From: Methylosinus sp. C49
GTDB taxonomy: Bacteria; Pseudomonadota; Alphaproteobacteria; Rhizobiales; Beijerinckiaceae
Direction of reading: 5' to 3'
NCBI RefSeq assembly: GCF_009936375.1
Contig: NZ_AP022332.1
Location: 434,001 to 498,000, forward strand
DNA: 64,000 nt
A program made the translations under genes and the position numbers. The notes beneath the pieces were generated by a model. The model saw nothing but the letters and a program-made list of their open reading frames with translations. It was not told where the DNA came from and searched no databases. Shown here one piece after another: positions 1 to 9,713 of the stretch (within the stretch, counting starts at the first letter, position 1; every line of letters starts with the position of its first letter).

Positions 1-2
1 GG

Positions 3-668
3 ATACTCATAATCGAGGACGAGCGCGAGCTCGCTTTCCTGCTGACGGAACGAATGCGAGCCGCCGGCTTCGTCATCGATCGGGTCGCGACGGCGACCGC
101 CGCACTGGACGCAATCCGCGCGTATGACTATCCGATCGTCCTGCTCGACCGCCGGCTGCCGGACGCGGACGGCATATCGATCATCCCAGAAATTCGGCGA
201 ATGCGCTCCGCCACACGCATTTTGGTCGTTTCCGCGCTCCGCGACATAGACGACCGGGTGGAAGGGTTGGACGCCGGCGCCGATGATTATCTGACCAAGC
301 CTTTCGACACCAACGAATTGCTGGCGCGTGTAAGGGCCAATCTTCGGCGCCCGGGCAACGCCGCGCTGCCTCCGGTCGTCGTGGGCGACCTTACCTTCGA
401 CGTGAATACGCGGGAGGCGAACATCGCCGGTCGTCCGCTGCTGCTGTTCAAGCGCGAGGCTCTTATGCTCGAATCGCTCATGCGACGCGCGGGCCGCGTG
501 GTGACGCACGCGACCCTGATCGACGAACTCTACGGATTCGACGAAACAGCGCAACTGAATGCGCTGAAAACGCTCGCCTCCCGGTTGAGGCGACGGCTGG
601 AGTCCTGCGACGCAAAAGCCGATGTGCGAAGCGTTCGTGGCGTTGGCTATCTTATCCGAGCAATTTGA
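3..668 (+). CDS. OmpR/PhoB-family response regulator (5' end outside window)
   Basis: Two-component response regulator that would be phosphorylated by the kinase encoded directly downstream and then bind DNA. The reading frame is open from the first complete codon at base 3 and begins ILIIEDE, the first beta strand and acidic pair of a receiver domain, so probably only the start codon or a few codons are missing. The phospho-acceptor Asp lies in the segment VLLDRRLPDADG, and the conserved Lys in YLTKPFD. The second half, from about residue 125, is a winged-helix Trans_reg_C domain (TLASRLRRRLE, VRGVGYLI). The stop codon overlaps the start of the kinase gene, so the two are translationally coupled. 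The signal sensed is unknown. Family assignment is secure; the specific regulon cannot be told. Confidence 0.93.
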   Translation: MLIIEDERELAFLLTERMRAAGFVIDRVATATAALDAIRAYDYPIVLLDRRLPDADGISIIPEIRRMRSATRILVVSALRDIDDRVEGLDAGADDYLTKPFDTNELLARVRANLRRPGNAALPPVVVGDLTFDVNTREANIAGRPLLLFKREALMLESLMRRAGRVVTHATLIDELYGFDETAQLNALKTLASRLRRRLESCDAKADVRSVRGVGYLIRAI

Positions 669-2107
669 CGATGCGCCCGCTCCGCTCGCTGTCGAGCCGC
701 CTCATCGTCTACTGGATCGCCGGCTCGCTGGTGACATTCTTCGCGCTGCCGCCGATTCTCAATCTCGCTATGTCGGCTCTCTCCTTGTTCGAGCCGGAGA
801 CCAATCTCGAATCCTGGACGACCCGGCGCGCTCGGACACTCGTCGCGGGCGCGTTGCGCAAGGACGAGGTGGGCGCGAAATTCATCGCGATGACGGACGA
901 TCTGCGCATCTATGCCGCCGCCAACCCGGCGTTTCGCTACGCTGCGTTGGAAATCGGCTCGAATGCGCCATTGCGCGGATCGTCCCTCGAGCTCACCCCT
1001 TATTTCCAGACGCTCCATGGCCTCGACCTACATGCAGCCGCCTTTCATCTCGAAGGCGACCCGAATCCCGATGCGCGAGGCCTCGAGCGGACGATGAACA
1101 CCCCGGTCGGGCGTGCAAAAATCATCGTCTACGGATCGAAATTCCATTGGGATGACGTATTCTACCAGATATATTCGTCCTTCACTGCGGTCGGCTTGAT
1201 GAGCTATGGCTTACTCGCCAGCGTCGTCGCGCTCATTGCGTTCGCCGTCGTAAGAGAGGCCCTCGCTCCACTGCGAGCGGTAGCCGCCAAAGTTTCGCAA
1301 ATCGACGTGAATTCATTGCGTCAGCACATCCCGACGGACAGGCTTCCGGCGGAGCTCTCTCCCTTCATCGACGCGGTCAACACGGCGCTTCGGCGCGTGG
1401 ATGACGGGGTCGCGAGGCAAAAGCGCTTCACAGCCAATTCCGCTCATGAATTGCGAACGCCCATTACCGTGCTCACCGCTCGCGTCGAAAAGCTCGAGAC
1501 GACGCCGCTGAAGCTCGATATCCAACGCGACGTGCGTCGCATCCGCACGATCGTGGAGCAATTGCTGGTTCTCGCGCAAATTTCAGAAAAAGGCGTGACA
1601 GCCGCCTCCGCGCCGAACACGATCGACCTCGTCGAAGCCTTGATCGCGATCGTCGCCGATCTCGCGCCTGTCGCGCTCGACAACCACCGATATCTCGAGC
1701 TCGAGGCCCCATCCGAGCCGATTTATATTCCGGCCTATCGCTGGGCGATCGAAAGCGTCGTCATCAACTTGATCGAAAATGCCCTTCGTGCGGAGCCGGA
1801 CAATGGCGTCGTTCTCGTGCGAGCGACAGCTGGCGCCGTGATCGAGGTGATCGACCACGGCCCGGGAATTGCGCCGCCCGAGCGCGGAATGGTTTTCGAG
1901 CCGTTCTGGCGTGGCGGCGATGATACGCCGGGAACCGGCCTCGGCTTGTCGATCGTGCGTGAGCTCGTCGAAAAAATGCAAGGGTCGATCGCGGTCGACG
2001 AAACCCCGGGCGGAGGCACAACATTCGCGGTGCAGCTTCCGCTGTGCGACGCCTCGACCGCTCCGCGCGGAGGTCCTCCGCAGAACGGGGAAATGCGTCC
2101 TAGATGA
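665..2107 (+). CDS. Sensor histidine kinase, partner of the upstream regulator
   Basis: Membrane sensor kinase of a two-component pair. Two membrane segments (about residues 15-40 and 173-195) flank a periplasmic sensor region of about 130 residues. A HAMP-like linker is followed by the H-box with His261 in SAHELRTPI, then N-box (ENAL), G1 (DHGPGIAP) and G2 (GTGLGLSI) of the HATPase domain. The start is either TTG at 665, overlapping the regulator's TGA, or ATG at 671. Length (about 480 aa) is normal for a QseC-like kinase. The periplasmic domain has no motif I recognise, so the stimulus is unknown. About 200 bp of apparently empty sequence separates it from the convergent M48 protease gene. 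Confidence 0.92.
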   Translation: MTMRPLRSLSSRLIVYWIAGSLVTFFALPPILNLAMSALSLFEPETNLESWTTRRARTLVAGALRKDEVGAKFIAMTDDLRIYAAANPAFRYAALEIGSNAPLRGSSLELTPYFQTLHGLDLHAAAFHLEGDPNPDARGLERTMNTPVGRAKIIVYGSKFHWDDVFYQIYSSFTAVGLMSYGLLASVVALIAFAVVREALAPLRAVAAKVSQIDVNSLRQHIPTDRLPAELSPFIDAVNTALRRVDDGVARQKRFTANSAHELRTPITVLTARVEKLETTPLKLDIQRDVRRIRTIVEQLLVLAQISEKGVTAASAPNTIDLVEALIAIVADLAPVALDNHRYLELEAPSEPIYIPAYRWAIESVVINLIENALRAEPDNGVVLVRATAGAVIEVIDHGPGIAPPERGMVFEPFWRGGDDTPGTGLGLSIVRELVEKMQGSIAVDETPGGGTTFAVQLPLCDASTAPRGGPPQNGEMRPR

Positions 2108-2304
2108 TCGCCTGGTCGGCGCCTGAGATTTTCAAAATTTGACCGATTCCGGCGCGACGAAAATCCTTGAAATCCAGAGAAAGCGGACCTTCCGGTCGCC
2201 CAGACGAATCGCCGATTATGGCGCATCGCCGAAATTCAAACCGACCCGCCGCCCGCCCTCGGCAGGCCGATTTCCCGCTCGAAAAAACTGCGTCGAACGC
2301 CTCT

Positions 2305-3702
2305 TCACTCGCTCCCCGGCGGGCGATAGGTCAATATATCGTCCGCCTTCAGCCAGCCCTGCGTGCCTTCCTTGAACTGCGCCTGGGCGCGCGTCGCCTG
2401 GGTGCGCGCCTCCACATATTTGCCGGCGACGAAGAGGCCTTCCGCCGCCGCGAGCTGCGCCTTGGCGTTCTCGCCCTTGCGGAAATAGGCCATGGACAGA
2501 AACTCCCAGGCGTCGGCGCTGTCCTCGTCGCGCTGCGTGGCGTTGGCGAGCACGCTCACCGCCTCGTTCAGCAGCTTGGGATCGTCGGCCGAGACCAGCG
2601 CATGGCCGAGCAGCACGCGGATCGGCGTCGCCGCCGGCCCGGCGATGGCCGCCGCCTTGCGCAAAGGCGCGATGGCCTGATTGGCGCGGCCCGCCTCCAG
2701 CAAAATCTGCCCCTTCAACTCCCAGAAATAGGGATTCTTCGGATCGGCCGCGACCAGCGCGTCGGCGCCGCGCAAAGCATCCTCCAGCCGGCCGAAGCGA
2801 TTATCGGCGATGACGCGGGCGTAGCGCGCCGGCAGCGAAAGATCGGAGATCGGATAGCGCCGCGCCACCTCGCCGGAATTGCCCATGAAGCCGACGAGCT
2901 TGGCGCGCATCAGATCGTGACGGGCCTGCAGCGCCGGCGAATCCGGGACATCGAAATAGGGCGACTGCTTGGCCGCCTGATCGAGATTGGAGATGCGCTC
3001 ATTGGGCAGCGGATGCGATTGCAGATACGGGTCGATCGCCGTCGTCTTGAACAGGGATTCGCTGGCGAAGCGGTTGAACACTTCCAGCATGCCCTTGGCG
3101 GATTGATGCGTCGCCGTGAGGAAGCGCACCGCCATGCGATCGGCGGCCTGCTCCTCGCCACGCTGATAGGCGAGCAGCGAGCGCTTCACCGCCTCTTGTG
3201 GGCCGAGCAATATTCCGACGGCGCCGGCGGAATCCATGCCCACTTGTCCGTCGCGACGGTTGAAGGCGCCGCGCGCGGCGACCATGGCGCCGGCGCTGGC
3301 CAACATGCCGGCGACGGAGAGAATGGTCGCCTTGGCGAGTTCCTGGCGCCCGCGCGCCAAATGGCCGCCGGCGATATGGCCGGTCTCATGGGCGAGGACG
3401 CCGATGATCTCATTGGGCGTCTTCGCCTCCATCAGCGCGCCGGTGTTGACGAAGATCTTCTGCCCGTCGGCGACGAAAGCGTTGAAGGAGCGGTCGCCGA
3501 CCAGAATAATCTTGGCCGCCGCGCTGTGAATGCCCGCCGCCTTCAGCACGGGGGCGGTGTAGTCCCGCAATAATTGCTCGATCTCCGCGTCGCGGATGAT
3601 CGACACGCGCGGCCCTTCATCCTCCGCGCGCGCGGGCGCGCAGAGCGCGAAGATCAGGAGACCGGTGAGAAGCGTCCGCCGCTTGCCGCTTTTGCGATCC
3701 AT
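2305..3702 (-). CDS. Exported M48-family zinc metalloprotease with TPR-like repeats (BepA/YfgC-like)
   Basis: Periplasmic metalloprotease of the BepA/YfgC type, a family linked to outer-membrane protein assembly quality control. The ATG at 3702 gives an N-terminus with basic residues and a hydrophobic stretch ending in ARA, a good Sec signal peptide; an in-frame ATG 45 bases upstream would bury this signal. The zinc site HETGH lies at about residues 105-109, and the third ligand is probably in the downstream EEQAAD segment. The last 150 residues are helical repeats resembling TPRs (GRLEDALRGADALVAADP, GRANQAIAPLRKAA). The gene faces the histidine kinase convergently and lies just downstream of the autotransporter on the same strand, separated by a hairpin. 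A role in autotransporter or other outer-membrane protein assembly is an inference. Confidence 0.9.
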   Translation of the reverse strand: MDRKSGKRRTLLTGLLIFALCAPARAEDEGPRVSIIRDAEIEQLLRDYTAPVLKAAGIHSAAAKIILVGDRSFNAFVADGQKIFVNTGALMEAKTPNEIIGVLAHETGHIAGGHLARGRQELAKATILSVAGMLASAGAMVAARGAFNRRDGQVGMDSAGAVGILLGPQEAVKRSLLAYQRGEEQAADRMAVRFLTATHQSAKGMLEVFNRFASESLFKTTAIDPYLQSHPLPNERISNLDQAAKQSPYFDVPDSPALQARHDLMRAKLVGFMGNSGEVARRYPISDLSLPARYARVIADNRFGRLEDALRGADALVAADPKNPYFWELKGQILLEAGRANQAIAPLRKAAAIAGPAATPIRVLLGHALVSADDPKLLNEAVSVLANATQRDEDSADAWEFLSMAYFRKGENAKAQLAAAEGLFVAGKYVEARTQATRAQAQFKEGTQGWLKADDILTYRPPGSE

Positions 3703-3746
3703 GGGCGAAGAGTGGCGTAAGCGGAGACGGAAAGCAAACCGCGTCA

Positions 3747-3774
3747 CGAGGTGGAAGGCTCTCCTTCCACCTCG
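3747..3774 (-). terminator. Strong hairpin after the autotransporter gene
   Basis: A perfect 12-bp stem (cgaggtggaagg / ccttccacctcg) with a 4-base loop lies 22 bases past the autotransporter stop and before the M48 gene start. There is no clean T-run, so termination may be partial. Confidence 0.6.
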
Positions 3775-3795
3775 CGCGAGAAAAGGCGCTGGCGC

Positions 3796-6700
3796 TCAGA
3801 AGCGATAGGACACGCCGCCATTGAGCGCGGCGCCGGTCAGCTTCTCGCCGGTGCGATAATCGCCGCGCAGGAAGCCGACCCAGCCCGTGTCGATGATCTG
3901 CGCCGAGACGCCGAGGCCGAATTGCGCGAAAGCGCCGGAGCGCGACACGGAGATCGGCACATAGGTGACATTCTGCTGGAAGCTCTCCTTCAGGCTGGTC
4001 TCGAACTCGTTCCAGCCGCTGACCGAGGCGAAGGGCTGGAAAGCGTATTTATTGTCGAGGACGAAGGAGGTTCCCGCCCGCAAGCCGACGCGGCCGAGCG
4101 TCGAGCGCACTGTGTCGAGCACGAGATAGGCCGGCGTCGTGCCCGCCGCCACCTGCAGCCGATCGAAATCGACGCTGGTGACATTGATCGCGGCCGAGGG
4201 CTCGATGAACCAATCATTGGGCAGAGCCCAATGATAGCCGATCGAGGCGGAGCCCGCCCAGCCGCGGCCCTCCAGCGGCTTCTCATTGAGGCCGGCGCGA
4301 TAATTGGTGATGTCGGCGTTCCAGAAGTCGTGACGGAACTGCACATCGGCGAAGAAGCCGAAGCCGGTCGCCACCGCATAGACGCCGACGAAGGGCACAT
4401 CGAACCGCGTCTTGGTGCCGGAGCCGAGGAGATCGTAGGAATTGGAGAGATATTGGCCGGCCATCACGCCGCCGTGCAGATTGATCTGCGTGTTCTCTAT
4501 GTTGGAGAGCGATGCGTCGAGGCCGACCTGATAGCCGCTGTAGAGCGTGCGCGTCTTCTCATTGGTGATGGCGGTCCCGCCTGCGGCCGTCGGCGCGCTG
4601 GAGGAACTCGCGAGATCGGAGCGGCCGACCGCGGCGCGCGTCCATACGCCGAAGTCGACAGCGTTGGGCTTGGCGTCCGGCCGCGACTGCACGAAGGCCG
4701 AGGCGCTCTGGAAGAAGCCCGTCGTCGCCGAGCTGATCGCCGCCGCTATGCTGCCGCCGACGGCGGAGAGCGCGCCAGTGTCGAGGCTCGGCACCAGATA
4801 CCATTGACCGCCGCTGAGCTCCTGCAGGCTGAAGCTGACGAGGCCGGTGTTGAGCGCCTGGGCGGCGCCGATGCTGGTGTTGGCGTTGCCGAGCTGGAAC
4901 GTCGATGTGGAGCCGGGATTGGTCTTGGCGATCAGGATCGGGCTGGCGAAAAAGCCGGTCTGATTCTGGAACGGATTGACGATCACCGTCGTCACATTGC
5001 CGGCGCCGGCGCCATTCACCAGCAGCTCGCCGGCCCGCTGTCCGCCGAGATCGGCGAAGCGGGCCGCAACATTCAGCACGCCGCCGCCCGTGTAGCCGCC
5101 GTTGACGGTCAGCGAATTGGCGAGCGCCGCCGCTGTCGCGCCATTGGCGACCACCTGATTCGCCGCGGCGAGATCGAGGTTTCCATTATTGGTGAGATTG
5201 CCGGCGATGACGGAATTGACCGTCGTATTCGTCGTGCGGTCGCCGAGCGCGATCGTCGCATTATTGACGACGCTCGTCGCGCCGAGCGTGCGGCCATGGC
5301 CGAGCGAGACGCCGATCCCCTGGAACTGCGCGCCCGCCGTCGCGTCGCCGACGGAATTGTTGGTCAGCACGCCGATATTGGTGTAGTCGCCGGCCCCGAC
5401 GATCAGCGCGCCATTGCCGTTATTGTCGAACTTGCCGCCATTATTGGCGAGCGCCGCGGTGACATTGAATGTCCCTGTGTTGGTCACGCCGCCGCCGATG
5501 GTTCCGGCGGCGTTGACCTTGCCCTGATTGACGAAGCCATTGGTCGTCAGCAGCGCGCCGCCGAAAATCGCGATCGTCGAACCCGCGCTATTCGTCGCGC
5601 TGCTCGCCGAGAGCGTGCGACCGGAGGCGATCGTCACGCCGGTCGCGGCGGTGGAGCTGTTGGTCAGCGCGCCGACGCCGGTGTAATCGCCACCGGAGAC
5701 AGCGAGCGTCCCCGCGCCGCCATTGGCGAAATCGCCGCCGCCATTGGCGAGCGCGCCGGTCACGGTGAATGTCCCCGTATTGGCGACGCCGCCGGCGATA
5801 GAGCCAGCCGCATTGACGAGATTCGTGTTATTCAGGCCACCGGTGAGCGCGCCCGTGGAGTTCAGCGTTCCGGCGTTCTGGATCGCCGCGCCGGTGGAGG
5901 CCAGCGTTCCCGCATTGACGATCGTCGCGCCGGCGCTGTTGGTCACGCCGGTCGCGCTCAGCATGCGGCTGGCCGCGATGAAAACGCCCGGGGCCGCAGT
6001 GGAGCTGTTCACGAAGGCGCCGATATTCGTGTAGTCGCCGCCGGTGACGAACAGCGTCCCGGCGCCATTATTGGCGAAGCCGCCCGCGCCATTGACGAGC
6101 GTGCCCGTGACGGTGAATGAGCCCGTATTGGCCACGCCGCCGGCGAGCGCGCCGGCGACATTGGCCGTTCCGCTATTGGTCAGCCCGCCGGTCAGCGAGC
6201 CGGCGAGCTGATTGAAGGCGCCCGCATTGTTCAAGCCGCCGATGACGGCGCCGGAATTATTGAAGGTTCCGGCGTTCTGAATCGTCGCGCCGGAGCTGAG
6301 AGTCCCGAGATTGGCGATGGTCGCGCCGGCGGCGTTGGTCACGCTCGCCGCCGAGAGCGTGCGGCCCGCCGACACAGAAACGCCGGTCGCGGCGGTGGAG
6401 CTGTTGGTCAGCGCCCCGACGCCCGTGTAATCGCCGCCGGAGACAACGAGCGTTCCCGCGCCATTATTGGCGAAATTGCCCGCGCCATTGGCGAGCGCGC
6501 CGGTGACGGTGAATGCGCCCGCATTGGTCACGCCGCCGCCGATGGAGCCGGCCGCTTTCGTCACGCCCGCAGCGGCGTTGGTCAGCCCCCCAGTGACGGC
6601 GCCGGTCGTGGTGAAGGAGCCGCTATTGGCCACTGCGCCGGTGATGGTTCCGCCATTGGTCGCCGTCGCGCTATTCGTCAGCCCGCCATTGAGGATGGCG

Positions 6701-9444
6701 CCGGCGTTATTGTTGAGCGTCCCTGTATTGACGAGGCCGCCGTTCAATGTTCCGCCATTATTATTGTTGACGAGGCCGGCGTTCTGGATCGCGGCGGTCG
6801 AGGCGATCGTCGCATTATTGTTGATCGTCCCGCCGGCGCCCACAGTGAGCGCCGCGGCCGTCGCCACGCCGCCGGCGTTATTGGTCAGCACGCCGCCATT
6901 GATCGCGAAATTCGTCGCGCCGATGGTCCCGCTATTGGCGATGATGCCGCCGGTCTCGTTGATCGCATTGGCGGCGATCACGCCGCCGGCATTTTGGATC
7001 GAGCCCGCGGCCTGCGTGAGCGTTCCATTCACCGCGAGACTGCCGCCGGCGATGGTGATCGCGCCATTATTGTTCAGCGCGCCTATGTTGGTGAAGCTTC
7101 TCGAATTGACGTCGAGCGTCGCGCCGGCGTTGTTGTTGACGGTCGAGCCATTATTGGCGAGCGCGCTCGTCAGCGTGAATTTGCCGCTATTATCGATCTG
7201 CCCATTGATCGCGCCCGCGGCGAAGACCGTGCCGGCGACGCCATTGACGAGGCCGCCATCGACGGTTCCGCTCGTCGTCAGCGTTCCGCCCGTGACGGTC
7301 GCGCCATTATTGATCGTTCCCGTCGAATTCAGCGTTCCGGCGAGAACCAGCGCGCCGCCATTGAGCGCGCCGGCGTTGGTCGCCGCTCCCGATGTCGTCA
7401 GCAGGCCGCTGAGCGTGGAAGCCGCGGTGGAATTGTTGAAGGTTCCGCCCGCGCCATTGGTGATCGCGCCGGTCCATGTCGCCTGATTGTCGATCGTCCC
7501 GCTGGCGTTGGCGGCGTCGCCCACCCAGGAGCCCTGATTGACGATCTGCGCGCCGGTCGTGTTCGACAGAACATTGCCGGTCCACACGCCCGTCGATTTG
7601 TTGGTCACGACGGCCGCAGCGCCGGAATTGATGAGATCGCCATTATAGGCGCCGGAATTGTTGACGACGCCCGTATTGGTGAGCGCGTCATTGACCTTGC
7701 CGCCCTGATCGACAGTGAGCGCGCCGGAATTGGTCACGCCGCCGAGCGCGGTGAGCGTCGCGCCATTGCGCACGTAGAAATTGCCGGCGTTGCCGACCGA
7801 CAATGCGCCAGCGGCGCCGCTCGTCGTTCCCGCCTTTATATCGACGGTCGCGCCGGCCGAGTTCTGCACCACATCGGTCTTCAGATCGCCGGTGACATTG
7901 AAGGCTCCGGCGAGATTGTTGACGATTCCGTTGATCGTCCCTTGCGCATTGGTCGTTCCCGAATTGGTCAGCCCGCCATTGACGACGCCCTGCGTCGCGA
8001 ATGTTCCGCCCGTCACATTGACGCCGCCGCTGATCGTCGCGCCGACGGCGTTGGTCGCCGTTCCCGATGTCTTCAGCCCGCCCGTGACACTGCCGCCGGC
8101 GTTGTTGTTGAAGATCGCGGAATTGTCGACCGAGCCGGAGATCGTCGCATTATTGGCGAGCTGACCGCCAGTGACGGCGACCGCTCCGACGATCTGATTA
8201 TTATTGCTCAGCAGTCCGCCCGAGACCCCGGCGCCGCCATTGAGATTGCCGGCGTTCGTCGTCGTTCCCGCCGACTGGGTCAGCTGGCCCGTGACGACGC
8301 CGCCGGCGAGATTGGAGAAGGTCCCGGAATTCGCGACCGTCCCGCTGATCGTTCCGCTATTCGTCAGCTGGCCGAGATTATTGCCGACATTTCCGGTCAG
8401 CGCGCCTGCGCCCGTCGTCGTCAGCGTATTGACGCCGCCCGTGAAGGTGATGGCGTTGGCCCCGCCGACCCCGATGATCTGGCCGGAATTCTTGATGGCG
8501 AGATCGCTGCCGATAATGCCGGCGCCGCCCGCGCCATTCGCTCCGGCCCCGCTGGCGCCCGCGCCGCCGAGGCCGCCCGCACCGCCCCGGATCAAGCCCG
8601 AGTTGTCGATCGTAAAGTTGGACCCGGCAAAGCCCGCGCCGCCATTGCCGCCGACGCCGGATCCCGAACCGCCGGCCCCGCCGGCTCCGCCCGCGCCGCC
8701 GGTGATCGAACCCTGAACCGTGACCGTGCTGTTGGCGCCGCCGCCGCCCGCCGCGGCCGTGGTGAACAGACCGGCGCCCCCGTCGCCGCCCGAGCCGCCA
8801 TTGCCGCTGATCGCAATGGCGGAGCCGCCCGCCCCGCCCGCGCCGCCGGTGAGCACGCCCGCCGCGCTGACCGTGCTGGCGCCGCCGGAAGGAAGGGACT
8901 TGAGAACGAGGCCGCCGCCCGCGCCGCCGCCGCCGCCCGAGCCGGCTCCAGCCCCACCCGCGCCACCCGCTCCGCCAGCCTTGCCTGCAACGGGAGCGAA
9001 GACTGTGAATGTGTTGTCGACCGTGAAGGCGCCCCCGCCCCCGCCGCCGCCGCCGCCCTGATTCGCGGCGCCATTGGTTCCGGCCGTTCCTGCCGTATCT
9101 GAGCCGAAGCCGGAAGCGCCGCCCGCGCCGCCCGCGGCCACGCCGCCGCCGCCCTTGCCACCCGCCGAACCCAGTCCGCCGCCGCCGCCGCCGCCGAGCG
9201 CTGCGCTCGCATCGCCGCCGACCGTCCCGACCGCATCCGTCGTCGAACCGGCGGTTCCGCCGCCCGGCCCGCCGCCGACGCCGCCTGCCTGCTGGGCGTG
9301 AACCGGCCCGGAAAGACCGACAGAAAGCGCCAGGCTGAGCGCCGAGACGCCCAGCAAAAGGCCGCATCTGTGAGAATTGCCGATCGAAAGGCCGAAGGAT
9401 GGGGAACGCACGCTATTGCCGCGACGGCCGGACGAACGGGTCAT
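3796..9444 (-). CDS. Giant autotransporter adhesin-like protein (type Va)
   Basis: An outer-membrane autotransporter of 1,882 residues. The N-terminus has an extended signal peptide ending near VHAQQ. Residues of about 35-330 are extremely Gly-rich (GGAGGAGG runs). A long Asn/Thr/Ser/Gly passenger of the beta-helix kind follows, made of degenerate units such as GGLTNSGT and NNAGA. The last 280 or so residues form an autotransporter beta-barrel (FGVWTRAAVGRSD onward), ending in the aromatic terminus SYRF expected for BAM recognition. No protease catalytic triad is evident. Four longer units of about 115-130 residues containing GGDYTGVGALTN are nearly identical to each other, which suggests recent duplication. 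Adhesion or biofilm function is inferred from architecture only. The opposite strand carries long open frames that are artefacts of the GC-rich repeats. Confidence 0.88.
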   Translation of the reverse strand: MTRSSGRRGNSVRSPSFGLSIGNSHRCGLLLGVSALSLALSVGLSGPVHAQQAGGVGGGPGGGTAGSTTDAVGTVGGDASAALGGGGGGGLGSAGGKGGGGVAAGGAGGASGFGSDTAGTAGTNGAANQGGGGGGGGGAFTVDNTFTVFAPVAGKAGGAGGAGGAGAGSGGGGGAGGGLVLKSLPSGGASTVSAAGVLTGGAGGAGGSAIAISGNGGSGGDGGAGLFTTAAAGGGGANSTVTVQGSITGGAGGAGGAGGSGSGVGGNGGAGFAGSNFTIDNSGLIRGGAGGLGGAGASGAGANGAGGAGIIGSDLAIKNSGQIIGVGGANAITFTGGVNTLTTTGAGALTGNVGNNLGQLTNSGTISGTVANSGTFSNLAGGVVTGQLTQSAGTTTNAGNLNGGAGVSGGLLSNNNQIVGAVAVTGGQLANNATISGSVDNSAIFNNNAGGSVTGGLKTSGTATNAVGATISGGVNVTGGTFATQGVVNGGLTNSGTTNAQGTINGIVNNLAGAFNVTGDLKTDVVQNSAGATVDIKAGTTSGAAGALSVGNAGNFYVRNGATLTALGGVTNSGALTVDQGGKVNDALTNTGVVNNSGAYNGDLINSGAAAVVTNKSTGVWTGNVLSNTTGAQIVNQGSWVGDAANASGTIDNQATWTGAITNGAGGTFNNSTAASTLSGLLTTSGAATNAGALNGGALVLAGTLNSTGTINNGATVTGGTLTTSGTVDGGLVNGVAGTVFAAGAINGQIDNSGKFTLTSALANNGSTVNNNAGATLDVNSRSFTNIGALNNNGAITIAGGSLAVNGTLTQAAGSIQNAGGVIAANAINETGGIIANSGTIGATNFAINGGVLTNNAGGVATAAALTVGAGGTINNNATIASTAAIQNAGLVNNNNGGTLNGGLVNTGTLNNNAGAILNGGLTNSATATNGGTITGAVANSGSFTTTGAVTGGLTNAAAGVTKAAGSIGGGVTNAGAFTVTGALANGAGNFANNGAGTLVVSGGDYTGVGALTNSSTAATGVSVSAGRTLSAASVTNAAGATIANLGTLSSGATIQNAGTFNNSGAVIGGLNNAGAFNQLAGSLTGGLTNSGTANVAGALAGGVANTGSFTVTGTLVNGAGGFANNGAGTLFVTGGDYTNIGAFVNSSTAAPGVFIAASRMLSATGVTNSAGATIVNAGTLASTGAAIQNAGTLNSTGALTGGLNNTNLVNAAGSIAGGVANTGTFTVTGALANGGGDFANGGAGTLAVSGGDYTGVGALTNSSTAATGVTIASGRTLSASSATNSAGSTIAIFGGALLTTNGFVNQGKVNAAGTIGGGVTNTGTFNVTAALANNGGKFDNNGNGALIVGAGDYTNIGVLTNNSVGDATAGAQFQGIGVSLGHGRTLGATSVVNNATIALGDRTTNTTVNSVIAGNLTNNGNLDLAAANQVVANGATAAALANSLTVNGGYTGGGVLNVAARFADLGGQRAGELLVNGAGAGNVTTVIVNPFQNQTGFFASPILIAKTNPGSTSTFQLGNANTSIGAAQALNTGLVSFSLQELSGGQWYLVPSLDTGALSAVGGSIAAAISSATTGFFQSASAFVQSRPDAKPNAVDFGVWTRAAVGRSDLASSSSAPTAAGGTAITNEKTRTLYSGYQVGLDASLSNIENTQINLHGGVMAGQYLSNSYDLLGSGTKTRFDVPFVGVYAVATGFGFFADVQFRHDFWNADITNYRAGLNEKPLEGRGWAGSASIGYHWALPNDWFIEPSAAINVTSVDFDRLQVAAGTTPAYLVLDTVRSTLGRVGLRAGTSFVLDNKYAFQPFASVSGWNEFETSLKESFQQNVTYVPISVSRSGAFAQFGLGVSAQIIDTGWVGFLRGDYRTGEKLTGAALNGGVSYRF
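5340..6500 (-). repeat. Tandem units inside the autotransporter passenger
   Basis: Segments encoding GGDYT(G/N)(V/I)G...TNSST recur near 5340-5400, 5641-5700, 5996-6050 and 6381-6440, a period of roughly 300-390 bp. The copies at 5641 and 6381 are almost identical at DNA level, so the array may vary in copy number by recombination. Confidence 0.75.
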
Positions 9445-9689
9445 TCGATAGTCTCCAGAAACTCGTCAAAATCCAAACGACAAAATCACGTCGAGCGAGG
9501 CGACGCGGGCCGACTCGCGCATTTCCAGTTCTGCGATTTCTATTTTCGATCGATAAGCGCAGCAAGGCCACAGCTGCGCGCCACGGCGCGCCGCGCCCAG
9601 CGCCGCGCATGGAAACGCCCGCTAAGTGAATTACTTAAGTGTTTCTATGAATTTCTGCTTTTTGTCTGGCCGCGAGCGAATTTCGATGT

Positions 9690-9709
9690 CTGTGGCTATT
9701 ATGCCACAG
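9690..9709 (-). terminator. Hairpin 3' of the IalB-like remnant
   Basis: Arms ctgtggc/gccacag of 7 bp with a 6-base AT-rich loop, immediately downstream of the minus-strand stop at 9714. Possibly the terminator of the former gene; alternatively an operator in the upstream region of the autotransporter. The rest of 9445-9713 shows no gene. Confidence 0.4.
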
Positions 9710-9713
9710 TTCG

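Noticed and set aside
5340-6500. CRISPR-like spacing of repeats
   Set aside because: The repeats are coding, long, degenerate and in frame within the autotransporter; no short direct repeats with unique spacers and no cas genes.
3751-9102. Long open frames on the plus strand opposite the autotransporter (789, 339 and 702 codons)
   Set aside because: They have Arg/Ala/Pro-biased composition with no domain, and arise because the repetitive GC-rich gene leaves other frames open.
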